From the NCBI GenBank assembly GCA_964057225.1, contig OZ059898.1:1488001-1552000 (forward strand): 64,000 nt of DNA, in the 5' to 3' direction. Of this stretch, positions 37,568 to 51,606 are shown in pieces; position 1 is the first letter of the stretch, and every line of letters begins with the position of its first letter. Source of the stretch: Auanema rhodensis. Taxonomy: Eukaryota; Nematoda; Chromadorea; Rhabditida; Rhabditidae. The position numbers were made by a program, and so were the translations under genes. The notes beneath the pieces were generated by a model. That model did not search any database and was not told the DNA's origin. It saw only the letters and a list, made by a program, of their open reading frames with translations.

Positions 37568-40374
37568 CATCTACTTTTTGCTAAATTATTTTGAAATTTT
37601 TCGAAAAAATTTTTGTCAAAATGTTTTTGGAAGCAATGTTGAGTATACATGGAAACTCAACATACACTAATGCATCATTTTTCAAACAATCATAACTAAT
37701 TTTTGTATTGAGCGTTTCTCAATGTAGTATAGTGCATTCGATGCGGATTTTTAAGCTGCGTCGATCTGTGTTATTAGATTTGCGCTAGCTTAAAAATGCA
37801 CCGAGATATCAACTGATATAAGTTCACACTTATATCCTCGATTTTCACCCTGAAGAATTAATTTTTTCGTTGAATAACATTGTCCATCGTCTTTGCCTTG
37901 AAAAAAGGAATCTAGAAACATCTACTTTTTGCTAAATTATTTTGAAATTTTTTGAAAAAATTTTTGTCAAAATGTTTTTGGAAGCAATGTTGAGTGTACA
38001 TGGAAACTCAACATACACTAATGCATCATTTTTCAAACGATCATAACTAATTTTTGTATTAAGCGTTTCTCAATGTAGCATAGTGCATTCGATGCGGATT
38101 TTTAAGCTGCGTCGATCTGTGTTATCAGATTTGCGCTAGCTTAAAAATGCACCGAGATATCAACTGATATAAGTTCACACTTATATCCTCGATTTTCACC
38201 CTGAAGAATTAATTTTTTCGTTGAATAACATTGTCCATCGTCTTTGCCTTGAAAAAAGGAATCTAAAAACATCTACTTTTTGCTAAATTATTTTGAAATT
38301 TTTCGAAAAAATTTTTGTCAAAATGTTTTTGGAAGCAATGTTGAGTATACATGGAAACTCAACATACACTAATGCATCATTTTTCAAACGATCATAACTA
38401 ATTTTTGTATTGAGCGTTTCTCAATGTAGTATAGTGCATTCGATGCGGATTTTTAAGCTGCGTCGATCTGTGTTATTAGATTTGCGCTAGCTTAAAAATG
38501 CACCGAGATATCAACTGATATAAGTTCACACTTATATCCTCGATTTTCACCCTGAAGAATTAATTTTTTCGTTGAATAACATTGTCCATCGTCTTTGCCT
38601 TGAAAAAAGGAATCTAAAAACATCTACTTTTTGCTAAATTATTTTGAAATTTTTTGAAAAAATTTTTGTCAAAATGTTTTTGGAAGCAATGTTGAGTGTA
38701 CATGGAAACTCAACATACACTAATGCATCATTTTTCAAACGATCATAACTAATTTTTGTATTAAGCGTTTCTCAATGTAGCATAGTGCATTCGATGCGGA
38801 TTTTTAAGCTGCGTCGATCTGTGTTATCAGATTTGCGCTAGCTTAAAAATGCACCGAGATATCAACTGATATAAGTTCAAACTTATATCCTCGATTTTCA
38901 CCCTGAAGAATTAATTTTTTCGTTGAATAACATTGTCCATCGTCTTTGCCTTGAAAAAAGGAATCTAAAAACATCTACTTTTTGCTAAATTATTTTGAAA
39001 TTTTTCGAAAAAATTTTTGTCAAAATGTTTTTGGAAGCAATGTTGAGTATACATGGAAACTCAACATACACTAATGCATCATTTTTCAAACGATCATAAC
39101 TAATTTTTGTATTGAGCGTTTCTCAATGTAGTATAGTGCATTCGATGCGGATTTTTAAGCTGCGTCGATCTGTGTTATTAGATTTGCGCTAGCTTAAAAA
39201 TGCACCGAGATATCAACTGATATAAGTTCACACTTATATCCTCGATTTTCACCCTGAAGAATTAATTTTTTCGTTGAATAACATTGTCCATCGTCTTTGC
39301 CTTGAAAAAAGGAATCTAAAAACATCTACTTTTTGCTAAATTATTTTGAAATTTTTTGAAAAAATTTTTGTCAAAATGTTTTTGGAAGCAATGTTGAGTG
39401 TACATGGAAACTCAACATACACTAATGCATCATTTTTCAAACGATCATAACTAATTTTTGTATTAAGCGTTTCTCAATGTAGCATAGTGCATTCGATGCG
39501 GATTTTTAAGCTGCGTCGATCTGTGTTATCAGATTTGCGCTAGCTTAAAAATGCACCGAGATATCAACTGATATAAGTTCAAACTTATATCCTCGATTTT
39601 CACCCTGAAGAATTAATTTTTTCGTTGAATAACATTGTCCATCGTCTTTGCCTTGAAAAAAGGAATCTAAAAACATCTACTTTTTGCTAAATTATTTTGA
39701 AATTTTTCGAAAAAATTTTTGTCAAAATGTTTTTGGAAGCAATGTTGAGTATACATGGAAACTCAACATACACTAATGCATCATTTTTCAAACGATCATA
39801 ACTAATTTTTGTATTGAGCGTTTCTCAATGTAGTATAGTGCATTCGATGCGGATTTTTAAGCTGCGTCGATCTGTGTTATTAGATTTGCGCTAGCTTAAA
39901 AATGCACCGAGATATCAACTGATATAAGTTCACACTTATATCCTCGATTTTCACCCTGAAGAATTAATTTTTTCGTTGAATAACATTGTCCATCGTCTTT
40001 GCCTTGAAAAAAGGAATCTAAAAACATCTACTTTTTGCTAAATTATTTTGAAATTTTTGAAAAAATTTTTGTCAAAATGTTTTTGGAAGCAATGTTGAGT
40101 GTACATGGAAACTCAACATACACTAATGCATCATTTTTCAAACGATCATAACTAATTTTTGTATTAAGCGTTTCTCAATGTAGCATAGTGCATTCGATGC
40201 GGATTTTTAAGCTGCGTCGATCTGTGTTATCAGATTTGCGCTAGCTTAAAAATGCACCGAGATATCAACTGATATAAGTTCACACTTATATCCTCGATTT
40301 TCACCCTGAAGAATTAATTTTTTCGTTGAATAACATTGTCCATCGTCTTTGCCTTGAAAATAGGAATCTAAAAA
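37568..40374 (+). repeat. Dimeric higher-order repeat, four copies of about 702 bp
   Basis: Copies 108-115 alternate strictly between type E (78A, 143G, 208T) and type D (35T, 161C). The second and third dimers share the loop change 260A ('ttcaaactt') in their D members, copies 111 and 113, and look identical otherwise. Copy 108 also has 121A and ends with the private 'tctagaaac'. The last D member, copy 115, carries the 1-bp deletion and ends in 338T. This is the simplest higher-order repeat in the window and the last part of the left domain. Confidence 0.88.
40025..40374 (+). repeat. Length-variant monomer, copy 115 (350 bp)
   Basis: The T-run before the central G of the A/T tract has five T (40054-40058) where other 35T copies have six. 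The net loss of 1 bp is the only deletion in the array. It falls in the last type D monomer, at the junction between left and right domains. Confidence 0.85.
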
Positions 40375-43300
40375 CATCTACTTTTTGCTAAATTATTTTG
40401 AAATTTTTCGAAAAAATTTTTGTCAAAATGTTTTTGGAAGCAATGTTGAGTGTACATGGAAACTCAACATACACTAATGCATCATTTTTCAAACGATCAT
40501 AACTAATTTTTGTATTAAGCGTTTCTCAATGTCGTATAGTGCATTCGATGCGGATTTTTAAGCTGCGTCGATCTGTGTTATCAGATTTGCGCTAGCTTAA
40601 AAATGCACCGAGATATCAACTGATATAAGTTCACACTTATATCCTCGATTTTCACCCTGAAGAATTAATTTTTTCGTTGAATAACATTGTCCATCGTCTT
40701 TGCCTTGAAAAAAGGAATCTAAAAACATCTACTTTTTGCTAAATTATTTTGAAATTTTTCGAAAAAATTTTTGTCAAAATGTTTTTGGAAGCAATGTTGA
40801 GTGTACATGGAAACTCAACATACACTAATGCATCATTTTTCAAACGATCATAACTAATTTTTGTATTACGCGTTTCTCTATGTAGTATAGTGCATTCGAT
40901 GCGGATTTTTAAGCTGCGTCGTTCTGTGTTATCAGATTTGCGCTAGCTTAAAAATGCACTGAGATATCAACTGATATAAGTTCACACTTATATCCTCGAT
41001 TTTCACCCTGAAGAATTAATTTTTTCGTTGAATAACATTGTCCATCGTCTTTGCCTTGAAAAAAGGAATCTAAAAACATCTACTTTTTGCTAAATTATTT
41101 TGAAATTTTTTGAAAAAATTTTTGTCAAAATGTTTTTGGAAGCAATGTTGAGTGTACATGGAAACTCAACATACACTAATGCATCATTTTTCAAACGATC
41201 ATAATTAATTTTTGTATTAAGCGTTTCTCAATGTAGTATAATGCATTCGATGCGGATTTTTAAGCTGCGTCGATCTGTGTTATCAGATTTGCGCTAGCTT
41301 AAAAATGCACCGAGATATCAACTGATATAAGTTCACACTTATATCCTCGATTTTCACCCTGAAGAATTAATTTTTTCGTTGAATAACATTGTCCATCGTC
41401 TTTGCCTTGAAAAAAGAAATCTAAAAACATTTACTTTTTGCTAAATTATTTTGAAATTTTTCGAAAAAATTTTTGTCAAAATGTTTTTGGAAGCAATGTT
41501 GAGTGTACATGGAAACTCAACATACACTAATGCATCATTTTTCAAACGATCATAACTAATTTTTGTATTGAGCGTTTCTCAATGTAGTATAGTGCATTCG
41601 ATGCGGATTTTTAAGCTGCGTCGATCTGTGTTATCAGATTTGCGCTAGCTTAAAAATGCACCGAGATATCAACTGATATAAGTTCACACTTATATCCTCG
41701 ATTTTGACCCTGAAGAATTAATTTTTTCGTTGAATAACATTGTCCATCGTCTTTGCCTTGAAAAAAGGAATCTAAAAACATCTACTTTTTGCTAAATTAT
41801 TTTGAAATTTTTCGAAAAAATTTTTGTCAAAATGTTTTTGGAAGCAATGTTGAGTGTACATGGAAACTCAACATACACTAATGCATCATTTTTCAAACGA
41901 TCATAACTAATTTTTGTATTGAGCGTTTCTCAATGTAGTATAGTGCATTCGATGCGGATTTTTAAGCTGCGTCGATCTGTGTTATCAGATTTGCGCTAGC
42001 TTAAAAATGCACCGAGATATCAACTGATATAAGTTCACACTTATATCCTCGATTTTCACCCTGAAGATTTAATTTTTTCGTTGAATAACATTGTCCATCG
42101 TCTTTGCCTTGAAAAATGGAATCTAAAAACATCTACTTTTTGCTAAATTATTTTGAAATTTTTCGAAAAAATTTTTGTCAAAATGTTTTTGGAAGCAATG
42201 TTGAGTGTACATGGAAACTCAACATACACTAATGCATCATTTTTCAAACGATCATAACTAATTTTTGTATTAAGCGTTTCTCAATGTAGTATAGTGCATT
42301 CGATGCGGATTTTTAAGCTGCGTCGATCTGTGTTATCAGATTTGCGCTAGCTTAAAAATGCACCGAGATATCAACTGATATAAGTTCACACTTATATCCT
42401 CGATTTTCACCCTGAAGAATTAATTTTTTCGTTGAATAACATTGTCCATCGTCTTTGCCTTGAAAAAAGAAATCTAAAAACATCTACTTTCTGCTAAATT
42501 ATTTTGAAATTTTTCGAAAAAATTTTTGTCAAAATGTTTTTGGAAGCAATGTTGAGTGTACATGGAAACTCAACATACACTAATGCATCATTTTTCAAAC
42601 GATCATAACTAATTTTTGTATTGAGCGTTTCTCAATGTAGTATAGTGCATTCGATGCGGATTTTTAAGCTGCGTCGATCTGTGTTATCAGATTTGCGCTA
42701 GCTTAAAAATGCACCGAGATATCAACTGATATAAGTTCACACTTATATCCTCGATTTTCACCCTGAAGAATTAATTTTTTCGTTGAATAACATTGTCCAT
42801 CGTCTTTGCCTTGAAAAAAGAAATCTAAAAACATTTACTTTTTGCTAAATTATTTTGAAATTTTTCGAAAAAATTTTTGTCAAAATGTTTTTGGAAGCAA
42901 TGTTGAGTGTACATGGAAACTCAACATACACTAATGCATCATTTTTCAAACGATCATAACTAATTTTTGTATTGAGCGTTTCTCAATGTAGTATAGTGCA
43001 TTCGATGCGGATTTTTAAGCTGCGTCGATCTGTGTTATCAGATTTGCGCTAGCTTAAAAATGCACCGAGATATCAACTGATATAAGTTCACACTTATATC
43101 CTCGATTTTGACCCTGAAGAATTAATTTTTTCGTTGAATAACATTGTCCATCGTCTTTGCCTTGAAAAAAGAAATCTAAAAACATCTACTTTTTGCTAAA
43201 TTATTTTGAAATTTTTCGAAAAAATTTTTGTCAAAATGTTTTTGGAAGCAATGTTGAGTGTACATGGAAACTCAACATACACTAATGCATCATTTTTCAA

Positions 43301-45288
43301 ACGATCATAACTAATTTTTGTATTAAGCGTTTCTCAATGTCGTATAGTGCATTCGATGCGGATTTTTAAGCTGCGTCGATCTGTGTTATCAGATTTGCGC
43401 TAGCTTAAAAATGCACCGAGATATCAACTGATATAAGTTCACACTTATATCCTCGATTTTCACCCTGAAGAATTAATTTTTTCGTTGAATAACATTGTCC
43501 ATCGTCTTTGCCTTGAAAAAAGGAATCTAAAAACATCTACTTTTTGCTAAATTATTTTGAAATTTTCTGAAAAAATTTTTGTCAAAATGTTTTTGGAAGC
43601 AATGTTGAGTGTACATGGAAACTCAACATACACTAATGCATCATTTTTCAAACGATCATAACTAATTTTTGTATTAAGCGTTTCTCAATGTAGTATAGTG
43701 CATTCGATGCGGATTTTTGAGCTGCGTCGATCTGTGTTATCAGATTTGCGCTAGCTTAAAAATGCATCGAGATATCAACTGATATAAGTTCACACTTATA
43801 TCCTCAATTTTCACCCTGAAGAATTAATTTTTTCGTTGAATAACATTGTCCATCGTCTTTGCCTTGAAAAAAGAAATCTAAAAACATCTACTTTCTGCTA
43901 AATTATTTTGAAATTTTTCGAAAAAATTTTTGTCAAAATGTTTTTGGAAGCAATGTTGAGTGTACATGGAAACTCAACATACACTAATGCATCATTTTTC
44001 AAACGATCATAACTAATTTTTGTATTAAGCGTTTCTCAATGTCGTATAGTGCATTCGATGCAGATTTTTAAGCTGCGTCGATCTGTGTTATCAGATTTGC
44101 GCTAGCTTAAAAATGCACCGAGATATCAACTGATATAAGTTCACACTTATATCCTCGATTTTCACCCTGAAGAATTAATTTTTTCGTTGAATAACATTGT
44201 CCATCGTCTTTGCCTTGAAAAAAGGAATCTAAAAACATCTACTTTTTGCTAAATTATTCTGAAATTTTCTGAAAAAATTTTTGTCAAAATGTTTTTGGAA
44301 GCAATGTTGAGTGTACATGGAAACTCAACATACACTAATGCATCATTTTTCAAACGATCATAACTAATTTTTGTATTAAGCGTTTCTCAATATAGTATAG
44401 TGGATTCGATGCGGATTTTTGAGCTGCGTCGATCTGTGTTATCAGATTTGCGCTAGCTTAAAAATGCACCGAGATATCAACTGATATAAGTTCACACTTA
44501 TATCCTCGATTTTCACCCTGAATATTTAATTTTTTCGTTGAATAACATTGTCCATCGTCTTTGCCTTGAAAAATGGAATCTAAAAACATCTACTTTTTGC
44601 TAAATTATTTTGAAATTTTTCGAAAAAATTTTTGTCAAAATGTTTTTGGAAGTAATGTTGAGTGTACATGGAAACTCAACATACACTAATGCATCATTTT
44701 TCAAACGATCATAACTAATTTTTGTATTAAGCGTTTCTCAATGTAGTATAGTGCATTCGATGCGGATTTTTAAGCTGCGTCGATCTGTGTTATCAGATTT
44801 GCGCTAGCTTAAAAATGCACCGAGATATCAACTGATATAAGTTCACACTTATATCCTCGATTTTCACCCTGAAGAATTAATTTTTTCGTTGAATAACATT
44901 GTCCATCGTCTTTGCCTTGAAAAAAGAAATCTAAAAACATCTACTTTTTGCTAAATTATTTTGAAATTTTCTGAAAAAATTTTTGTCAAAATGTTTTTGG
45001 AAGCAATGTTGAGTGTACATGGAAACTCAACATACACTAATGCATCATTTTTCAAACGATCATAACTAATTTTTGTATTAAGCGTTTTTCAATGTAGTAT
45101 AGTGCATTCGATGCGGATTTTTAAGCTGCGTCGATCTGTGTTATCAGATTTGCGCTAGCTTAAAAATGCACCGAGATATCAACTGATATAAGTTCACACT
45201 TATATCCTCGATTTTCACCCTGAAGAATTAATTTTTTCGTTGAATAACATTGTCCATCGTCTTTGCCTTGAAAAAAGGAATCTAAAAA
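40375..45288 (+). repeat. Right subdomain R1: copies 116-129
   Basis: Types B, D and E stop and new variants begin: 341A ('agaaatct'), 290T with 339T ('gaagattt' and 'aaaaatgg'), 34C35T ('ttttctg'), 279G ('ttttgaccc' in copies 119 and 123), 'catttact' at the start of copies 119 and 123, and 'ctttctgc' in 122 and 126. Private changes per copy are more frequent than to the left: copy 117 alone has at least four (144C, 154T, 197T, and one in 'cactgag'). Copies 123-129 recur in pattern at the end of the window. Confidence 0.82.
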
Positions 45289-48200
45289 CATCTACTTTTT
45301 GCTAAATTATTTTGAAATTTTCTGAAAAAATTTTTGTCAAAATGTTTTTGGAAGCAATGTTGAGTGTACATGGAAACTCAACATACACTAATGCATCATT
45401 TTTCAAACGATCATAACTAATTTTTGTATTAAGCGTTTCTCAATGTAGTATAGTGCATTCGATGCGGATTTTTAAGCTGCGTCGATCTGTGTTATCAGAT
45501 TTGCGCTAGCTTAAAAATGCACCGTGAAATCAACTGATATAAGTTCACACTTATATCCTCGATTTTCACCCTGAAGAATTAATTTTTTCGTTTAATAACG
45601 TTGTCCATCGTCTTTGCCTTGAAAAAAGGAATCTAAAAACATCTACTTTTTGCTAAATTATTTTGAAATTTTTCGAAAAAATTTTTGTCAAAATGTTTTT
45701 GGAAGCAATGTTGAGTGTACATGGAAACTCAACATACACTAATGCATCATTTTTCAAACGATCATAACTAATTTTTGTATTAAGCGTTTCTCAATGTAGT
45801 ATAGTGCATTAGATGCGGATTTTTAAGCTGCGTCGATCTGTGTTATCAGATTTGCGCTAGCTTAAAAATGCACCGAGATATCAACTGATATAAGTTCACA
45901 CTTATATCCTCGATTTTCACCCTGAAGATTTAATTTTTTCGTTGAATAACATTGTCCATCGTCTTTGCCTTGAAAAATGGAATCTAAAAACATCTACTTT
46001 TTGCTAAATTATTTTGAAATTTTTCGAAAAAATTTTTGTCAAAATGTTTTTGGAAGCAATGTTGAGTGTACATGGAAACTCAACATACACTAATGCATCA
46101 TTTTTCAAACGATCATAACTAATTTTTGTATTAAGCGTTTCTCAATGTAGTATAGTGCATTCGATGCGGATTTTTAAGCTGCGTCGATCTGTGTTATCAG
46201 ATTTGCGCTAGCTTAAAAATGCACCGTGAAATCAACTGATATAAGTTCACACTTATATCCTCGATTTTCACCCTGAAGATTTAATTTTTTCGTTGAATAA
46301 CATTGTCCATCGTCTTTGCCTTGAAAAATGGAATCTAAAAACATCTACTTTTTGCTAAATTATTCTGAAATTTTTCGAAAAAATTTTTGTCAAAATGTTT
46401 TTGGAAGCAATGTTGAGTGTACATGGAAACTGAACATACACTAATGCATCATTTTTCAAACGATCATAACTAATTTTTGTATTAAGCGTTTTTCAATGTA
46501 GTATAGTGCATTCGATGCGGATTTTTAAGCTGCGTCGATCTGTGTTATCAGATTTGCGCTAGCTTAAAAATGCACCGAGATATCAACTGATATAAGTTCA
46601 CACTTATATCCTCGATTTTCACCCTGAAGATTTAATTTTTTCGTTGAATAACATTGTCCATCGTCTTTGCCTTGAAAAATGGAATCTAAAAACATCTACT
46701 TTTTGCTAAATTATTCTGAAATTTTTCGAAAAAATTTTTGTCAAAATGTTTTTGGAAGCAATGTTGAGTGTACATGGAAACTGAACATACACTAATGCAT
46801 CATTTTTCAAACGATCATAACTAATTTTTGTATTAAGCGTTTTTCAATGTAGTATAGTGCATTCGATGCGGATTTTTAAGCTGCGTCGATCTGTGTTATC
46901 AGATTTGCGCTAGCTTAAAAATGCACCGAGATATCAACTGATATAAGTTCACACTTATATCCTCGATTTTCACCCTGAAGAATTAATTTTTTTGTTGAAT
47001 AACATTGTCCATCGTCTTTGCCTTGAAAAAAGGAATCTAAAAACATCTACTTTTTGCTAAATTATTTTGAAATTTTTCGAAAAAATTTTTGTCAAAATGT
47101 TTTTGGAAGCAATGTTGAGTGTACATGGAAACTCAACATACACTAATGCATCATTTTTCAAACGATCATAACTAATTTTTGTATTAAGCGTTTCTCAATG
47201 TAGTATAGTGCATTCGATGCGGATTTTTAAGCTGCGTCGATCTGTGTTATCAGATTTGCGCTAGCTTAAAAATGCACCGAGATATCAACTGATATAAGTT
47301 CACACTTATATCCTCGATTTTCACCCTGAAGATTTAATTTTTTCGTTGAATAACATTGTCCATCGTCTTTGCCTTGAAAAATGGAATCTAAAAACATCTA
47401 CTTTTTGCTAAATTATTTTGAAATTTTTCGAAAAAATTTTTGTCAAAATGTTTTTGGAAGCAATGTTGAGTGTACATGGAAACTGAACATACACTAATGC
47501 ATCATTTTTCAAACGATCATAACTAATTTTTGTATTAAGCGTTTTTCAATGTAGTATAGTGCATTCGATGCGGATTTTTAAGCTGCGTCGATCTGTGTTA
47601 TCAGATTTGCGCTAGCTTAAAAATGCACCGAGATATCAACTGATATAAGTTCACACTTATATCCTCGATTTTCACCCTGAAGAATTAATTTTTTTGTTGA
47701 ATAACATTGTCCATCGTCTTTGCCTTGAAAAAAGGAATCTAAAAACATCTACTTTTTGCTAAATTATTTTGAAATTTTTCGAAAAAATTTTTGTCAAAAT
47801 GTTTTTGGAAGCAATGTTGAGTGTACATGGAAACTCAACATACACTAATGCATCATTTTTCAAACGATCATAACTAATTTTTGTATTAAGCGTTTCTCAA
47901 TGTAGTATAGTGCATTCGATGCGGATTTTTAAGCTGCGTCGATCTGTGTTATCAGATTTGCGCTAGCTTAAAAATGCACCGTGAAATCAACTGATATAAG
48001 TTCACACTTATATCCTCGATTTTCACCCTGAAGAATTAATTTTTTCGTTGAATAACATTGTCCATCGTCTTTGCCTTGAAAAAAGGAATCTAAAAACATC
48101 TACTTTTTGCTAAATTATTTTGAAATTTTTCGAAAAAATTTTTGTCAAAATGTTTTTGGAAGCAATGTTGAGTGTACATGGAAACTCAACATACACTAAT

Positions 48201-51200
48201 GCATCATTTTTCAAACGATCATAACTAATTTTTGTATTAAGCGTTTCTCAATGTAGTATAGTGCATTCGATGCGGATTTTTAAGCTGCGTCGATCTGTGT
48301 TATCAGATTTGCGCTAGCTTAAAAATGCACCGAGATATCAACTGATATAAGTTCACACTTATATCCTCGATTTTCACCCTGAAGATTTAATTTTTTCGTT
48401 GAATAACATTGTCCATCGTCTTTGCCTTGAAAAATGGAATCTAAAAACATCTACTTTTTGCTAAATTATTTTGAAATTTTTCGAAAAAATTTTTGTCAAA
48501 ATGTTTTTGGAAGCAATGTTGAGTGTACATGGAAACTCAACATACACTAATGCATCATTTTTCAAACGATCATAACTAATTTTTGTATTAAGCGTTTCTC
48601 AATGTAGTATAGTGCATTCGATGCGGATTTTTAAGCTGCGTCGATCTGTGTTATCAGATTTGCGCTAGCTTAAAAATGCACCGAGATATCAACTGATATA
48701 AGTTCACACTTATATCCTCGATTTTCACCCTGAAGATTTAATTTTTTCGTTGAATAACATTGTCCATCGTCTTTGCCTTGAAAAATGAAATCTAAAAACA
48801 TCTACTTTTTGCTAAATTATTTTGAAATTTTTCGAAAAAAATTTTGTCAAAATGTTTTTGGAAGCAATGTTGAGTGTACATGGAAACTCAACATACACTA
48901 ATGCATCATTTTTCAAACGATCATAACTAATTTTTGTATTAAGCGTTTCTCAATGTAGTATAGTGCATTCGATGCGGATTTTTAAGCTGCGTCGATCTGT
49001 GTTATCAGATTTGCGCTAGCTTAAAAATGCACCGAGATATCAACTGATATAAGTTCACACATATATCCTCGATTTTCACCCTGAAGAATTAATTTTTTTG
49101 TTGAATAACATTGTCCATCGTCTTTGCCTTGAAAAAAGGAATCCAAAAACATCTACTTTTTGCTAAATTATTTTGAAATTTTTCGAAAAAATTTTTGTCA
49201 AAATGTTTTTGGAAGCAATGTTGAGTGTACATGGAAACTCAACATACACTAATGCATCATTTTTCAAACGATCATAACTAATTTTTGTATTAAGCGTTTC
49301 TCAAAGTAGTATAGTGCATTCGATGCGGATTTTTAAGCTGCGTCGATCTGTGTTATCAGATTTGCGCTAGCTTAAAAATGCACCGAGATATCAACTGATA
49401 TAAGTTCACACTTATATCCTCGATTTTCACCCTGAAGATTTAATTTTTTCGTTGAATAACATTGTCCATCGTCTTTGCCTTGAAAAATGGAATCTAAAAA
49501 CATCTACTTTTTGCTAAATTATTTTGAAATTTTTCGAAAAAATTTTTGTCAAAATGTTTTTGGAAGCAATGTTGAGTGTACATGGAAACTCAACATACAC
49601 TAATGCATCATTTTTCAAACGATCATAACTAATTTTTGTATTAAGCGTTTCTCAATGTAGTATAGTGCATTCGATGCGGATTTTTAAGCTGCGTCGATCT
49701 GTGTTATCAGATTTGCGCTAGCTTAAAAATGCACCGTGAAATCAACTGATATAAGTTCACACTTATATCCTCGATTTTCACCCTGAAGAATTAATTTTTT
49801 CGTTGAATAACATTGTCCATCGTCTTTGCCTTGAAAAAAGGAATCTAAAAACATCTACTTTTTGCTAAATTATTTTGAAATTTTTCGAAAAAATTTTTGT
49901 CAAAATGTTTTTGGAAGCAATGTTGAGTGTACATGGAAACTCAACATACACTAATGCATCATTTTTCAAACGATCATAAGTAATTTTTGTATTAAGCGTT
50001 TCTCAATGTAGTATAGTGCATTCGATGCGGATTTTTAAGCTGCGTCGATCTGTGTTATCAGATTTGCGCTAGCTTAAAAATGCACCGAGATATCAACTGA
50101 TATAAGTTCACACTTATATCCTCGATTTTCACCCTGAAGAATTAATTTTTTCGTTGAATAACATTGTCCATCGTCTTTGCCTTGAAAAAAGGAATCTAAA
50201 AACATCTACTTTTTGCTAAATTATTTTGAAATTTTTCGAAAAAATTTTTGTCAAAATGTTTTTGGAAGCAATGTTGAGTGTACATGGAAACTCAACATAC
50301 ACTAATGCATCATTTTTCAAACGATCATAAGTAATTTTTGTATTAAGCGTTTCTCAATGTAGTATAGTGCATTCGATGCGGATTTTTAAGCTGCGTCGAT
50401 CTGTGTTATCAGATTTGCGCTAGCTTAAAAATGCACCGAGATATCAACTGATATAAGTTCACACTTATATCCTCGATTTTCACCCTGAAGATTTAATTTT
50501 TTCGTTGAATAACATTGTCCATCGTCTTTGCCTTAAAAAATGGAATCTAAAAACATCTACTTTTTGCTAAATTATTTTGAAATTTTTCGAAAAAATTTTT
50601 GTCAAAATGTTTTTGGAAGCAATGTTGAGTGTACATGGAAACTCAACATACACTAATGCATCATTTTTCAAACGATCATAACTAATTTTTGTATTAAGCG
50701 TTTCTCAATGTAGTATAGTGCATTCGATGCGGATTTTTAAGCTGCGTCGATCTGTGTTATCAGATTTGCGCTAGCTTAAAAATGCACCGAGATATCAACT
50801 GATATAAGTTCACACTTATATCCTCGATTTTCACCCTGAAGATTTAATTTTTTCGTTGAATAACATTGTCCATCGTCTTTGCCTTAAAAAATGGAATCTA
50901 AAAACATCTACTTTTTGCTAAATTATTTTGAAATTTTTCGAAAAAATTTTTGTCAAAATGTTTTTGGAAGCAATGTTGAGTGTACATGGAAACTCAACAT
51001 ACACTAATGCATCATTTTTCAAACGATCATAACTAATTTTTGTATTAAGCGTTTCTCAATGTAGTATAGTGCATTCGATGCGGATTTTTAAGCTGCGTCG
51101 ATCTGTGTTATCAGATTTGCGCTAGCTTAAAAATGCACCGAGATATCAACTGATATAAGTTCACACTTATATCCTCGATTTTCACCCTGAAGATTTAATT

Positions 51201-51606
51201 TTTTCGTTGAATAACATTGTCCATCGTCTTTGCCTTGAAAAATGGAATCTAAAAACATCTACTTTTTGCTAAATTATTTTGAAATTTTTCGAAAAAATTT
51301 TTGTCAAAATGTTTTTGGAAGCAATGTTGAGTGTACATGGAAACTCAACATACACTAATGCATCATTTTTCAAACGATCATAACTAATTTTTGTATTAAG
51401 CGTTTCTCAAAGTAGTATAGTGCATTCGATGTGGATTTTTAAGCTGCGTCGATCTGTGTTATCAGATTTGCGCTAGCTTAAAAATGCACCGAGATATCAA
51501 CTGATATAAGTTCACACTTATATCCTCGATTTTCACCCTGAAGATTTAATTTTTTCGTTGAATAACATTGTCCATCGTCTTTGCCTTGAAAAATGGAATC
51601 TAAAAA
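45289..51606 (+). repeat. Right subdomain R2: copies 130-147, small local duplications
   Basis: Marks are 290T with 339T in most copies, the linked pair 237T+240A in copies 130, 132, 137 and 142, and 91G with 151T in copies 133, 134 and 136. Neighbouring copies are repeatedly near-identical: 133 and 134, the pairs 134-135 and 136-137, 143 and 144 (both 'cataagtaa'), and 144 and 145 (both ending 'ccttaaaaaatgg'). This is turnover by one or two monomers at a time, unlike the 5- to 11-mer units on the left. Confidence 0.8.
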
